NCBI GenBank assembly: GCA_028554795.2
Contig: CM068826.1
Span: 101,868,346-101,932,345, forward strand
Origin: Sinohyriopsis cumingii
Taxonomy: Eukaryota > Mollusca > Bivalvia > Unionida > Unionidae
Direction: 5' to 3'
Length of the DNA stretch: 64,000 nucleotides
Both the position numbers and the translations under genes were made by a program. This document shows positions 26,236-36,553 of the stretch, one piece after another. The notes below the pieces were generated by a model, which was given only the letters and a program-made list of their open reading frames with translations, was not told the origin of the DNA and searched no databases. Within the stretch, counting starts at the first letter, position 1. Every line of letters starts with the position of its first letter.

Positions 26236-26601
26236 GTTAGTATTTAAGATCAGTAAAGGCATATACATGACTGTTGAGATTTACTTTAGTTTGCCTTCTG
26301 GAAATCAGCAGAACAATATAAAATCAAAGCACCTGCTGATTCAATAATAATCATATTCTCCCTCTTTGAGGAAGGATGCTGTTACATACATGTGTAGGTA
26401 TTAATCTTGTATTAATACAGCCAAGATCATCTTTTCAGTCATTTTTAGTTTTAAATACTCCATAGTACATGGAGGATCTCTACATATTTTGAATATCAGG
26501 AAACATTTCATGAATAAAGTGTAAATAGTGTATTCTGACAAATGGCAGAGCCATGAATGACAATACAACGTTTTTACACATCAGAAGATTTTTTCATAGT
26601 A

Positions 26602-28619
26602 CACTGTGACCCTGCTATAGCACGTTCCGTTATAACATGAATTAGGATATTACACGATTTTGACTTGGCTTCCAAAATTTCATATGCATGTATTTTTCTC
26701 ATACACGAAAAGTTTTGTTTTCTATCTTAAACGTACGAAAAGTAATGTGTAAAATATTTATTATCAGTTTGGGAATGAGATCATGTATGAATTCTAATTC
26801 AAAACGAACGCAGTATGGCTTTTGCAATTTCATATACATTTTTTTTTCTTCTCGTTCACGGATAAAGATTTTTTCTTATTAAAAGTACAAAAAAATAACT
26901 TGTAAAATGTTTATTCAGGGATCACGCTGGCTTCGCTAATGTCACAAATTACGATTTATGTTCCTTACTGGCGACAAAATATACCATCTGAAGAGTTGGG
27001 TTTTTTTGCGACATTATTGGCCATTAATACTGATACATACAGCCTTGGATCTAGAGGAATGAAATTCAGAGGCACCTTGAAAGCAAACCGCAGACCTGAT
27101 ATAAAATACACTGGAATTTATTTATTGTTAGATAAACAAACTTTTTGTTCATATTCACAAACCATCTTAACAGTGCATTGTTATTGTACATTGTTGTGTT
27201 TGAGTACTGTATCTGTGACATCTCCACATTTTTTAACATATTTTTTGACATGCTGGTATTGGAGATCAGCTGGACGAGGCATTATCTCATAATGGATCTT
27301 TCGGATGAAGTAGTGTCGGATTATCGGCAGTTCACTGGTAAATAATAGATCTATTTAGACTGACCTTTGTATGTGGATGGCAAGTACAATTTTTCATCTT
27401 CTTTTCACTCAAAACTAAATTCTTCAGAACACTCACATTTTATGTAGTAATCCCAGTCAAAGCAGAACACCTGTTGACCTTTTTTTTAAGAACAATTTCA
27501 GACACATACATGGAAGGCAGCATCACTCTGCTACCGGAAATATTCCCCCCACTCCACCCCAAACTAACGGAGATCTACTTGTTTATCTATCCAGTAATCA
27601 TGCTACCAGGACTAGCTCCAGTCGACGAACATTTAAAGGCAGGAACAGTAACTGCTACAATCTACCAAATGACTGCTAATTCCTTTTGTTTTTAAAATGT
27701 ACACAAAAAAGTTTTGCTGAATCTTCAAAGAAAACTGATTACCTTTGAAGCACCGATTGTTCTGCATAAATACTAAGCAAATAAAAAACCGTCTCTATCA
27801 ATGTTCTACAGTTATTTTTTATGTTGCCGCCGCAGTGAGAAACGGACATCTGTTTGGTCTTCCTGAGCTGTCCTTGGCGGGTAACTTCAATAACACACAC
27901 ACACACACATTAACAAAGGAAGTCGCACCAAATTTAAATAAAAGCAATGAAATCGGATGGATTGTTCCACTTCCCAAAGTGATACATTTCCAGTATTTTG
28001 AAACTACAGGTATCTGTTCGATAAGTTAATTGAAGATCGGGTATCTTGCATAGATGTTTGTTAAACTTTTTAATTTGTTCACGTTTTCATTTTTCTATCA
28101 ATAGCCTCATTCCCTAGGTAACCTTGGCAAGATGACGGGCTAATTTAAGTACATGTATGTGTAAACTGTAAATAAATATAGCCTTGTGGTTTTTGCGACA
28201 GTTGTAGTGAATTGTTTCGTGACAATCAGATATAGATCAATACGAGGACTACCAATTTTTCTATATGTGTGCTATTTGTTTTCTAACGGTATGTGAGTCA
28301 TACCTGAAATTTATAACACGTGATCTATACGCGAATTCATGGATTTCTTACATGCAATGTACAGTATTTAACAGATTATGGATTATTCTACACAAATGTA
28401 AGTTGTTAATATACAAGTGTTTTTTCAGATTAGATTATTTTCATTTAATCAAATGCACATATTTTTGCGCCAGCTTTTATTCCCCTCCCCCGACTATATT
28501 TATGGTAAATGCATAATTTTCTTCAGCAAACGGATCTGATTGGTTATAACACGGTTTGGTCTATAACACGGTCGGGTTCTATGGACACCAACCACCGTGT
28601 TATAGCGGGGTCACACTTG
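26602..28619. mobile_element. 2.0-kb DNA transposon remnant with TA flanks
   Basis: Left terminus CACTGTGACCCTGCTATAGC; right terminus in reverse complement CAAGTGTGACCCCGCTATAA. Both continue with ACG and degenerate 'TTATAACACG' sub-repeats. Each end is flanked by TA (26600-26601 and 28620-28621). A TA target duplication with short inverted repeats points to the Tc1/mariner-pogo group (inference). Interior ORFs at 26688-28516 are short and I recognise no transposase in them, so the copy is non-autonomous or decayed. It contains an (AC)n tract near 27893. Confidence 0.65.
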
Positions 28620-29008
28620 TATATCACCGCTGTGGCGATATAATTTTCCCGCTGATATATTTCAATATAACATTATGAAATATATACTAGATTTCAGTAT
28701 CTCATTATGAAATATGTAATAAATAGTATTATAGTGTTATTGCATCTATGATACAGGATCTGATCCTTGTCAGGATCAGTCCTTAAAGGTCAGATCTCGT
28801 CGGTAACATGAAATACATCCATGCAACAAACTGATTGTTGATCTAAGTGATTATTTAAAAAATCGCTTTATATACACTCACCACACACACGTACACCCAC
28901 ATGCACATGCAGAGAGTATTAGTATTAAGTGAACAGCTTGTCTTGCTTTCTCACTCTGTACCAACATCTGTTTGTTGATCTGAATTTGATTGTTTTAAAT
29001 CAGATTGA

Positions 29009-29280
29009 CTGCTCGGGTGGACTAGTTGTTAGAGCATCCACCTTGGATGCTGGAAGTACTAGCAGCTGCCTCGCTAGGCACTCAGCATTAAGAGGTTAGT
29101 GTTAGGACTGGTTGGCTTGGTGTCAGGATAATGTGACTGGGTGGGACATGATGCTATATGACTGAGGCATGATGCCCCAGTGGTAGACGTCACTATAAAC
29201 TGCCACCCTGCAGACATCATAGTGATATGACTGACAAATTGTTAAAGCTATGTTAAAAATCCAAATCACACACTCACACT
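29009..29280 (+). mobile_element. tRNA-derived SINE, internally deleted copy
   Basis: Second copy of the SINE at 7272-7590. The A-box-like head is present (GACTGCTCGGGTGGACTAGT then TAGAGCATCCACC). The part with the B-box is deleted. The body (CAGCTGCCTCGCTAGGCACT, AGCATTAAGAGGTTAGTG) and the TGTTAAAAATCCAAATCACA tail match. Confidence 0.8.
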
Positions 29281-29359
29281 TAAATCAAATTGATTTCAAG
29301 GATGACTGCTCAAATCGCAGTTATAATCATTGAGATCATTAATGGCAATCTAAGATAAA

Positions 29360-29605
29360 GTCGTTGTTGTTGTTGTAGGGTTTAACGCCATTTTTCAACA
29401 CACGATAGTCTATACATGGCGGCCGGTATTAATGGTGGAGGAAGAACCCGGGAAATCATCGGAAAGAACTACCGACCCACGAGAAGCTACTGGCAAGCTT
29501 TCTCACATATCCACATTGGCCGAATCCGAGACTAGAACCTACGCAGACAGAGGTGAGATGGCAGTGATCCGTTACGAAGAGCGCTTTAGACCTAAGACAA
29601 AGTAA
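29360..29605. repeat. Dispersed repeat, (GTT)nGGGTTTAACGCC type
   Basis: Begins with (TTG)n then GTAGGGTTTAACGCCATTTT and TCAACACACGATAGTC. It includes GGTGGAGGAAGAACCCGGG and ends near GAGCGCTTTAGACC. From general knowledge, sequences with a 'GGTTTAACG...TTTTTCAACA' head are abundant dispersed repeats in lophotrochozoan genomes. No coding content is seen. Confidence 0.5.
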
Positions 29606-29993
29606 TCCAGAAAAAAGAAATGTTAAGGATAACCTTTACACATATAGGCTAAATGAATTGATACACTTTCTCTCTCTTTCTCTCTCTCTCCAAATTAAAC
29701 TGACCAAGCGTGTCTTATTTACCATTAAATAAGATGGCATAGAAGTTTGTCTCATTTTTATTTATCTCTGTCACTAAATGGAATCACATTTCACAACTAA
29801 CGTTTTCGAGCAAAGAATGATACATGTTTATTGAGGTATTCAAGAATATTTAAGATCCACAAAACAAGTTGGAAAGTTCCATTTATTTTAAGCAATCATT
29901 TTTTTTATATAATTATTTTGAATTATTATGCTTAATGTGAAGATTAATGTTCTGTTGAAATTTGGGACACTTTAGTGACTACTGACTTCTCAT

Positions 29994-30212
29994 ACCATAT
30001 ATACTTGGTATAAGATAAGTCCAACTGCAGACTGCACAGACCCAGATCTCCCATTATATAATGCACTGGCCTATATGGGTCTGTGCAGTTTCTTAGGAGT
30101 AATCAGTAAAACAAACAAAATAGACACAGATCTGCAGGTGCATTGTGTTATGGCAAACCAGGATCTTTGTTGTTTTCCATTTTACTTGACTTGTAAGTGA
30201 GTATATATGGTA
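29994..30212. mobile_element. Fold-back MITE, copy C
   Basis: The clearest outer ends of the family: ACCATATATACTTGGTATAA at the left and, in reverse complement at the right, ACCATATATACTCACTTACA. Inner arms contain AAGTCCAACTGCAGACTGCA and AGACCCAGATCTCC. Confidence 0.75.
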
Positions 30213-32082
30213 ATTTACTGAAACTATATAGGTGAAAGCATAACATATGATTTATATATCTACGGGTCATAGACCAGAAGAGTTTATGGGAAGTCATGTT
30301 ATCCATATTATTGCTACTCCTAAAATACTTGCGGGATTACTTTGAAACTTTACATACACATTCATCGCAAGGGCCAGATGGTCATAAATAAAAATGGTGC
30401 CCCTCAGACATCCAGTATGGCTACCACATAGGTTGATTTCATGCATAAAATCATATACTATTTCACCCCCTCCCCTTTAAAAATAGAATACTCCAATATG
30501 TAAGAAACTTCATTGTCACCAAAATTACCTTCATAGTTTACTCAGTTTTAGCATGTCACAATACTTCGTGACACTCACAGAACCAGTAAGTTTTCATAAA
30601 ACACTGTTAGGTTACACTTAAATTCCCATTTTTATTATCATTTCAAAAGAATGTACATATTGGAATTCATCTGATAGAAAAGACAGTTCACCTCAGAAGA
30701 TTTCCAAAATTTGGTCTGAAGTTTTGACCTCAAAATTTTTCCTTTTAATTTAATTGACCCAATTTTTTCTATTTTAATGGACAAAAATTGCAACTATTCA
30801 ACAAATATGCATTTTTTAAATATTCAAATATGTACATCATCTCGTCTAATTAGTCGATTCACATCAGCTTGTTGTCATTCATACTTTTCCTATATATACC
30901 ATGAACATTTCTAGCATGTTTTAGGGGATCATTGCATAATTATATTGGTGGTAGTCCTTATATTTATTGATCACAGCACATAGGAGATGAGGTACTGTTA
31001 CTGGATCCAGGTTTCCTATAGAGTCAGCCTGAAGTTTCCTCAGAATGCAGAATGTCCTTTCAGTGTCTGCATTGGATTGTGCCATGTCAGTACCACTTTA
31101 CCGAGATCACCAAGAAGTTTAAATTGTTTCCTGCCTGTGTGTAGATTCATACTGATGCTTGCCTGCCAGATCTGCAGAAGGTTGGTACTGTCTGGGTCTA
31201 ATGTTGTTTTAATGTCAGTAAGATTCAGCATATGAAGCACCAATAATGCATACATTATACCATCACACCCTTTGCGACTGTAATCCTAATTCTCTGACAC
31301 ATTTGTTTTAAGTCTTATAATCACTATCACCACTGTTTAATAATAACAATCAAATCCGGAAAACAACTGTTACTTACAAGTATTATGGACTAAGACAAAG
31401 ATCTCGTTCATCCCAGGTATTAGAGATTACAATGGCATTTAGTGTCATGTACTTTAATCTAGTTTGCATTCAAGCTTACAAAGGACAAAATCCAGGTGAG
31501 TAGTGTTTATATAACTTTTTGTAAGCAGTCGTTCATTATAGTGTCAAAATGCCTTCTTTGGCACACACAAAAAAAACAGTCGTAGCTCTTCGCTTTCTGA
31601 GATGATCATTTACGAGAGTAGATTATTATTATTATTATTATTATTATTATACAATTAAGTTACAATTTCTTATAAACAATAAAATATTCACTGTGTGAGT
31701 AATTTTTATCCGTTCGCATGAGAACTTTTGTATGATTTCTGAGTCGGGAAAATTAGTTTGACTAGATCTGAAAAATTATTTCAGTAATGGCATATTTGTT
31801 ATTACAGTTAATATGCTTGGATGAGATTGGGTTATGTATCATGCGTACTATTGTTCTTGCCACGGTAACAGATTTTAAAATCAGATTTACAGGAAGAGCG
31901 GTATGCATATTCATGTCTCTTTTAAACTTAGTTACAACCTCTGAAAATTCACGTTTCCAGCCATCATTGAATTTCATGTGATATTTGGGTTGCTTGGAAT
32001 TTGGTGTTTTGGCACTGACACTCTTAGACATCTCAATAGACTTTAAAGACTGAAGCTAATGCTGTTATGCCACTATAGACTA

Positions 32083-32089
32083 TTCCAAC
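32083..32089. repeat. Left 7-bp target duplication of element 1
   Basis: TTCCAAC lies directly before the terminal AGCAGCAGGGA. The same 7 bp follow the right terminus at 46906-46912. Polintons are usually credited with 6-bp duplications, so 7 bp is worth noting. Confidence 0.85.
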
Positions 32090-32344
32090 AGCAGCAGGGA
32101 AGTTCTACAGACCAGACTGTTCCAGCAAAATAAAGCCTCCTACGAGAACATTTCCCGTAGAAGCCTCAGATTTCAAAAATAAACCTTCCCACGAAAAACA
32201 ATTTGCGTAAATTCGACCCCGAGTGCAATTTTTGTGTGCAAAATATATCATTCTGGACAAGGAAAAAACACAACTTTTCGGGGGTGGGGGTGGGGGTGGG
32301 AAATTTATTCTGGTGTCGGTGATGTTTGCAAAGATTGGGCTGCA
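32090..32344 (+). repeat. Left terminal inverted repeat of element 1
   Basis: About 255 bp; matches 46656-46905 in reverse complement without mismatch except the G-tract (left: three G5-T-type blocks; right: fewer, longer ones). The AG...TC termini are as described for Polintons. A small inner palindrome, CTACGAGAACATTTCCCGTAG in outline (CTACG...CGTAG arms), lies at about 32139-32159. Confidence 0.95.
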
Positions 32345-32364
32345 GATCCTAATTTTACCTCGCA

Positions 32365-32384
32365 TTAAAACAATATAGTTGAAA
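32365..32384 (+). promoter_or_regulatory. Shared leader/promoter-like motif before gene 1
   Basis: TTAAAACAATATAGTTGAAA ends 5 nt before the ATG of the first gene. A near-identical motif (two base differences) ends 4 nt before the ATG of the second gene. The repeated sequence and spacing suggest a late-gene promoter or leader (inference). Confidence 0.5.
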
Positions 32385-32389
32385 ATAAT

Positions 32390-34123
32390 ATGAGTCCAAA
32401 AACTAGTACAGTTGGAGAGCCTCATTCTGCTAGATTAGCGCGAGAGCAATTAGCGGCATTAAAGAAGCTCATCCCGACAAAACAATTATTTAAGAGAAAT
32501 GTTCGTGGTTACGAAGATGTACAACATGGAATTTCCGAGGTTTCGTCGAAATGGTTGAAGCCAGTGACCGGAACAATCGAACAAGTTGTATTTGGTGACG
32601 AAAAAGATCAGGAAACTAGGAAAAAGGGAATTTTTCCTATGTTGAAAGGTATTGAGGAACAATCACGAACATTACCCGAGCGATTAGCAATTGCAGCACA
32701 ACAAGGGCGACAACCTGCAATTGCTTATAAAATAGGTAGTAAGGGAAAAACCGTAGTAGGAAAACCGGGAGTAAAAAAAGGGAAGTTTAATATCGAGAAT
32801 TTAAGAGAAAATTTCACCGATGAGGGATGGGAAATAATATCACGACCGCTCTCGACACTGTATACCATAGATCGAATTGGTCAATTTGCGGAAGATATGT
32901 TTAGTGTTCGAAATGAATATTTGACTGAAATAGGAAGGGGAAAATATAAAACCCGTAATAGTTGGTATGGTATGTTATATAAAGTTTATGCGGAAAAAAC
33001 ACAGGCGAGCGAAAGGGATCCATTTTTTAGAAGATTTTTAGAAGCAGCAGACGATAGATATAATTATAATAAGCAACTAGCGGAAGATATAAAACAGCAA
33101 GCGAAGGAAAGAAAACAACAGGAGAAGGAAGAAAAAGCTAAAACACGAAGGAGAAAAGTAATACCACAGGAAGATATTCAACCACAGGAACCAATAATTC
33201 AACCACAGGAAGAAGATATTCAACCACAGGAATTAGGAGCTAGACCAAAAGAAAAAATTCCACCTCAGAAAAAGGAGAGAAAATCAAGAAGGAAAAAAGA
33301 TCAGAGTGACGAACCGATAGTTGCACCCGAATTCAAACCATCTGCGGACAATGGTTCGTCAGTAATTGATACTAGAATATCCGCTGATAATTATTTGAAC
33401 AAGAACATGTTGTATTTACTTAGTAACGATGGTTCAAGAATTATGATGGCTGCGGATAATTCTCCGGAAAATAAAAGATTATTTTTGAAAAAAGATATTG
33501 CTGATAAAGTCGAAGAAATTGATTGGCGGGCGATAATTTATTTTGGTAGTTTAGGAAAACCAATAGATTATTCTGATGAAAATTTTATAAAATTTTTATC
33601 GGATGTTGGTAAATACAAATTATCAGTAAAGATGCCGACAAGTCCATCATCTACAAGGGCGAGTGATACATTAATCCCCCAGTTTTCCCCCCCTTCCTTC
33701 CACCTCCCTTCAGAACCATCACCTGAGGCAAAAAGAACGGTATTAGATGTAGGAACGGAATATTCCCCCCCCCCCGTACCAAGTACTTATAGTACTGAGG
33801 ATATGCTTCGCGAAGGTAGGCGGCGTCGTTTTAATCTGGGACCTCGTTATTTTCAAGGTGACGAAGGTCGGTCTTTTCGCTCCTCCCCCCCTCCATTGCC
33901 ACCGAAATCTCCAGAACCAAAGTCAGGAAGCGGATATACCATTTGCCCTGACAGCGTTGTCAACGACGTATCTCGCCTCGAGGTATTAATCGGAGGAAAA
34001 CGAGCCGGAAATAACTCCCGTGAAATAATCAACGAGGCCTCAGATATTTGTCAGCGATTATTCCGCGGTGGCGTCATCAACTCTAACATTTATAAGGAGT
34101 TCGTTGATGAACTCATCGATTAA
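32390..34123 (+). CDS. Uncharacterised virion-block protein, K/Q/P-rich (577 aa)
   Basis: I recognise no named family. The start is fixed by similarity to the copy in element 2 (both have an H-x-A-R-x-A-R-E-x-L pattern near residues 12-21) and by the motif just upstream. Visible parts: a basic N-terminal half with LKPVTG and KKGIFPML; a charged K/Q/E-rich stretch at about 221-307 with repeated 'IQPQE'; a possibly folded part at about 325-425; a Pro/Ser-rich stretch at about 430-512; and a C-terminal module of about 65 residues that is the best conserved between the two elements (DVSRLEVLIGGKRAGNNS). LIGG|K fits an adenain cleavage pattern. It is the first gene of the structural block, so a virion or assembly role is likely but unproven. 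Confidence 0.85.
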   Translation: MSPKTSTVGEPHSARLAREQLAALKKLIPTKQLFKRNVRGYEDVQHGISEVSSKWLKPVTGTIEQVVFGDEKDQETRKKGIFPMLKGIEEQSRTLPERLAIAAQQGRQPAIAYKIGSKGKTVVGKPGVKKGKFNIENLRENFTDEGWEIISRPLSTLYTIDRIGQFAEDMFSVRNEYLTEIGRGKYKTRNSWYGMLYKVYAEKTQASERDPFFRRFLEAADDRYNYNKQLAEDIKQQAKERKQQEKEEKAKTRRRKVIPQEDIQPQEPIIQPQEEDIQPQELGARPKEKIPPQKKERKSRRKKDQSDEPIVAPEFKPSADNGSSVIDTRISADNYLNKNMLYLLSNDGSRIMMAADNSPENKRLFLKKDIADKVEEIDWRAIIYFGSLGKPIDYSDENFIKFLSDVGKYKLSVKMPTSPSSTRASDTLIPQFSPPSFHLPSEPSPEAKRTVLDVGTEYSPPPVPSTYSTEDMLREGRRRRFNLGPRYFQGDEGRSFRSSPPPLPPKSPEPKSGSGYTICPDSVVNDVSRLEVLIGGKRAGNNSREIINEASDICQRLFRGGVINSNIYKEFVDELID

Positions 34124-34139
34124 AACAACATAATTGAAA
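34120..34139 (+). promoter_or_regulatory. Shared leader/promoter-like motif before gene 2
   Basis: TTAAAACAACATAATTGAAA overlaps the stop of gene 1 and ends 4 nt before the ATG of gene 2. It is nearly identical to 32365-32384. Confidence 0.5.
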
Positions 34140-34143
34140 TAAC

Positions 34144-34590
34144 ATGATTGTTCACAAACATCAGCGCAGATCCAGACAGATCCGCGTAGTAAACTCTCGA
34201 TTGCCCGTATATAAATATATCCACGGCAATGGATTCGGCGATATCATTGGAAGTCTCGTTACGCGAATAATACCTAAAATCGGACCCACGATCAAGCAAT
34301 TCGCGTCAAAAGCAATAGGAAAGATCGGCGAGACTGCCGTTTCTGGTATCGGTAATTTGGCCAGCAAAGGTTTCAATGTTGTCAAAAATAAAATATTAAA
34401 TTTAACACGTAAAAAACAACCCGTCAAATTACCTAGCACCAGTGAAATGCCACCCGAGATCAGCAAAGCCATAAACGACGCAGCAAATAAAAAAATAAAT
34501 GATCTCGCAAAGGAAGTTGCTAACGCAAATCTAGCAAATGAAGTTGCAAATACAAGCTTCATTTCAGGCAGCGGTCTTCGTTTTAGATGA
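34144..34590 (+). CDS. Protein VI-like virion protein, basic and amphipathic (148 aa)
   Basis: A small basic protein with an Arg-rich N-terminus (HKHQRRSRQIR) followed by amphipathic helices rich in Gly, Ile and Lys. Two sites fit the adenovirus-protease pattern (M/I/L)-x-G-x|G: IHGN|G at residues 26-30 and ISGS|G at 140-144. Cutting would free a core starting at the amphipathic helix and a C-terminal GLRFR peptide. Adenovirus pVI has the same layout: an N-terminal cut exposing a membrane-active helix and a C-terminal peptide that is a protease cofactor. The element 2 copy keeps both sites, the first at the same residue number. Role by analogy: endosome disruption and link to DNA or capsid. 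This is inference from layout, not clear sequence homology. Confidence 0.85.
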   Translation: MIVHKHQRRSRQIRVVNSRLPVYKYIHGNGFGDIIGSLVTRIIPKIGPTIKQFASKAIGKIGETAVSGIGNLASKGFNVVKNKILNLTRKKQPVKLPSTSEMPPEISKAINDAANKKINDLAKEVANANLANEVANTSFISGSGLRFR

Positions 34591-34605
34591 TATTCGTAAT
34601 AATAA

Positions 34606-35979
34606 ATGTTCGCACAAGTGTCAAATGAAGTGTTTGACATGGACGAGCCTGTAGGTAGAGACACATCCGTGCGGGATTTCCAGTATTTCTCGTACGACGC
34701 AGTTGACCCAAATACACCTAATCGCTTGGAAATTCAAGTCCACGATACAACAAGATATTTTCTTCCATCTGAGGCATATATCGAGGTTGTTGGGAGAATT
34801 GTGAAAGACGATGATACCAATTACGATGCAGATTTTGGTGTTGGATTCGTTAACAACGGTATCATGGCATTATTCAAGAGTGCCACTTACATGATCGACG
34901 GAAGAGAGATCGAATCAATCACGGACAACGTTGATATAGCAACGACGATTATAGGCCTAGCGAGATACTCGGATGATTTTACCAGGTCAGCCGGTCCTAG
35001 TATGATGTTCGCCAAGGATAATTCCAATGACCCTGAACATTCCCCGTATGATATCGGCAGACCGCAAAATCTCGCTGGTAATGCTCACGCCACCAACGTC
35101 CCTGTAGTGCTTGGCCCCAATATCAATTACAACCTTGGATTTGCCACGCGAAAAGCTATGTTAAAGGGAAATGAACGAAGATTTTCCTGTGCAATTCCGT
35201 TATCACATATTTTTGGATTTTGCAGGCATTTCAGAAAAGTTATTTACGGAGCAAAACACACGATAACTTTCGTTCGAGACGCTGCTGGCAGTAACAAAGC
35301 CATCTGGCGAGATCCTGGTGATGTCGGTAAAGTTGTCCTAACTAAATTTACCTTGTGGATGCCAGCGATAGTTCCATCGATGCTCGAGGAAGAAAAATTA
35401 TTATCATTCATGAATCAAGGCGGAAAATCCGTCATGTCCTGGCTGACAACGATGACCGACTCCTGCGATGTTAATATTAACGGAATATTTACCTGGCGAA
35501 TTGCGTCACAACAGGGCGCTTCGGCACCTAGACATATCTTTGTTGCCCTTCAAAATGCAAACAGATACGATCAAAATCACAGTCACATGATATTCGATCA
35601 ATTCGAGGCAACAAACGTATCATTGAGAATAAACGGCCAACAAGAACCATCCGAGGAAATATCAATTGATTTTGAAAACTATTCGACGGCCCGTGCATAT
35701 CATCGCTTACTAAGTTTTATGGGCCGCGATCAAAATATCGATACAGGATTGCAAATATCACAGATGGATTTTAATACTCGCTATCCTATCTATTACTTCT
35801 CCTTGGAACATCTCGACCTGGTAAAACAATCCGTTGTCGATATCCATTTCAAAGCCAGAATTAACACAGGTGGAGCAGCTGCAAGAGCCATCGCGGTGAT
35901 TCTCGGCGATAGAACAATGATCCTGGAAGGCATCAGTGGTAGAATGAGAATTATTGACGCACCCGTAGAGAATATGTGA
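34606..35979 (+). CDS. Major capsid protein, Polinton-like (457 aa)
   Basis: Resembles the 'F54H12.2-like' proteins often annotated in invertebrate genomes, which I take to be capsid proteins of Maverick-like elements. Features: N-terminal SVRDFQYFSYDA and YFLPSEAYIEV; 'FKSATYMIDG'; a central IPLSHIFGFCRHF and KVIYGAKHTITFVR; and LTKFTLWMPAI. Such conserved stretches occur in double jelly-roll capsid proteins of this group. The start at MFAQVSNEVFDM agrees with element 2. At 457 aa it is shorter than many Polinton capsid proteins (around 500-650). It should form the trimeric capsomers of an icosahedral shell. The family assignment rests on pattern memory; a structure prediction would settle the two jelly rolls. 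Confidence 0.85.
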   Translation: MFAQVSNEVFDMDEPVGRDTSVRDFQYFSYDAVDPNTPNRLEIQVHDTTRYFLPSEAYIEVVGRIVKDDDTNYDADFGVGFVNNGIMALFKSATYMIDGREIESITDNVDIATTIIGLARYSDDFTRSAGPSMMFAKDNSNDPEHSPYDIGRPQNLAGNAHATNVPVVLGPNINYNLGFATRKAMLKGNERRFSCAIPLSHIFGFCRHFRKVIYGAKHTITFVRDAAGSNKAIWRDPGDVGKVVLTKFTLWMPAIVPSMLEEEKLLSFMNQGGKSVMSWLTTMTDSCDVNINGIFTWRIASQQGASAPRHIFVALQNANRYDQNHSHMIFDQFEATNVSLRINGQQEPSEEISIDFENYSTARAYHRLLSFMGRDQNIDTGLQISQMDFNTRYPIYYFSLEHLDLVKQSVVDIHFKARINTGGAAARAIAVILGDRTMILEGISGRMRIIDAPVENM

Positions 35980-36012
35980 CAAATTCCAAATTTAGATTAA
36001 GCGATTATTAAT

Positions 36013-36504
36013 ATGCCATACGAACACGTCAGTGTAACTCTGACCCCGGGTCAGATGAAAAAACTCCAATCAGCGATATCAAAGCGATGCGGTATGAAAT
36101 TAACCCTGAAAAACGATCAAATTCAGGGTGGACCTAACAAACTATCGCTAACTAAAGGTCAACGTGAACGATTTACCAAGGCCAAATCAGCAAATTCCGG
36201 TGTTCATGTGAGCCTTTCTATAGGCGCCATCAGAGACATGGTCAAAACAGGCGGATTTCTTCCTCTATTGGGGCTAGTGAAAATGGCTCTTCCGGTGATT
36301 GGAAAGGCACTAGGATTAGGCGCGCTCGGAGGTGTAGGTTCTGAATTAGGCTCTACAATAATGCGAAAAATTACCGGAGGAAGATATCGTAAAAAAAAGG
36401 GAAACGGCCTTTACCTAAGACGACCCCCGTACGGATCCGGCCTTTACCTAAGACGACCCCCGTACGGATCCGGCCTAAGATTAGCACGGCCTATTCAAAT
36501 TTAG
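36013..36504 (+). CDS. Core/minor virion protein, adenovirus pX-like (163 aa)
   Basis: Two tandem 'VSVTLTPGQMKKL' / 'KLSLTKGQRERF' type repeats form the N-terminal half (residues 5-75). A hydrophobic Gly-rich segment follows at about 80-115 (GGFLPLLGLVKMALPV), then a basic tail. In the tail a 33-bp DNA repeat gives two copies of GLYLRRPPYGS and a third partial one. IQGG|P at residues 37-41 and ITGG|R before the tail fit adenain cleavage sites; the first is conserved in element 2. Proteins of this type occur next to the protease in Polintons and adintoviruses and are compared with adenovirus core protein X. Likely a DNA-condensing or membrane-active virion component (inference). Confidence 0.8.
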   Translation: MPYEHVSVTLTPGQMKKLQSAISKRCGMKLTLKNDQIQGGPNKLSLTKGQRERFTKAKSANSGVHVSLSIGAIRDMVKTGGFLPLLGLVKMALPVIGKALGLGALGGVGSELGSTIMRKITGGRYRKKKGNGLYLRRPPYGSGLYLRRPPYGSGLRLARPIQI

Positions 36505-36553
36505 ATCTACTTAGCGAAGCAAAGAAAAAAAAAAAATTTTCAGAGGCGTATTT

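Larger units (their letters stand above)
23115..26599. other. Intergenic host DNA with minisatellites
   Basis: No gene recognised. Contents: a 27-bp minisatellite (23745-24420), fold-back MITE copy B (24464-24671), a 66-bp repeat (25300-25580) and a 55-bp repeat (26065-26235), with AT-rich DNA between. Confidence 0.5.
28622..32082. other. Intergenic host DNA left of element 1
   Basis: No gene recognised. It contains a SINE copy (29009-29280), a GGTTTAACGCC-type dispersed repeat (29360-29605), fold-back MITE copy C (29994-30212) and a (TTA)n tract near 31622. The rest is AT-rich and unremarkable. Confidence 0.5.

Noticed and set aside
31762..32425. ORFs across the left boundary of element 1
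   Set aside because: Short, cross the terminal repeat or its G-rich tract, and resemble nothing known.
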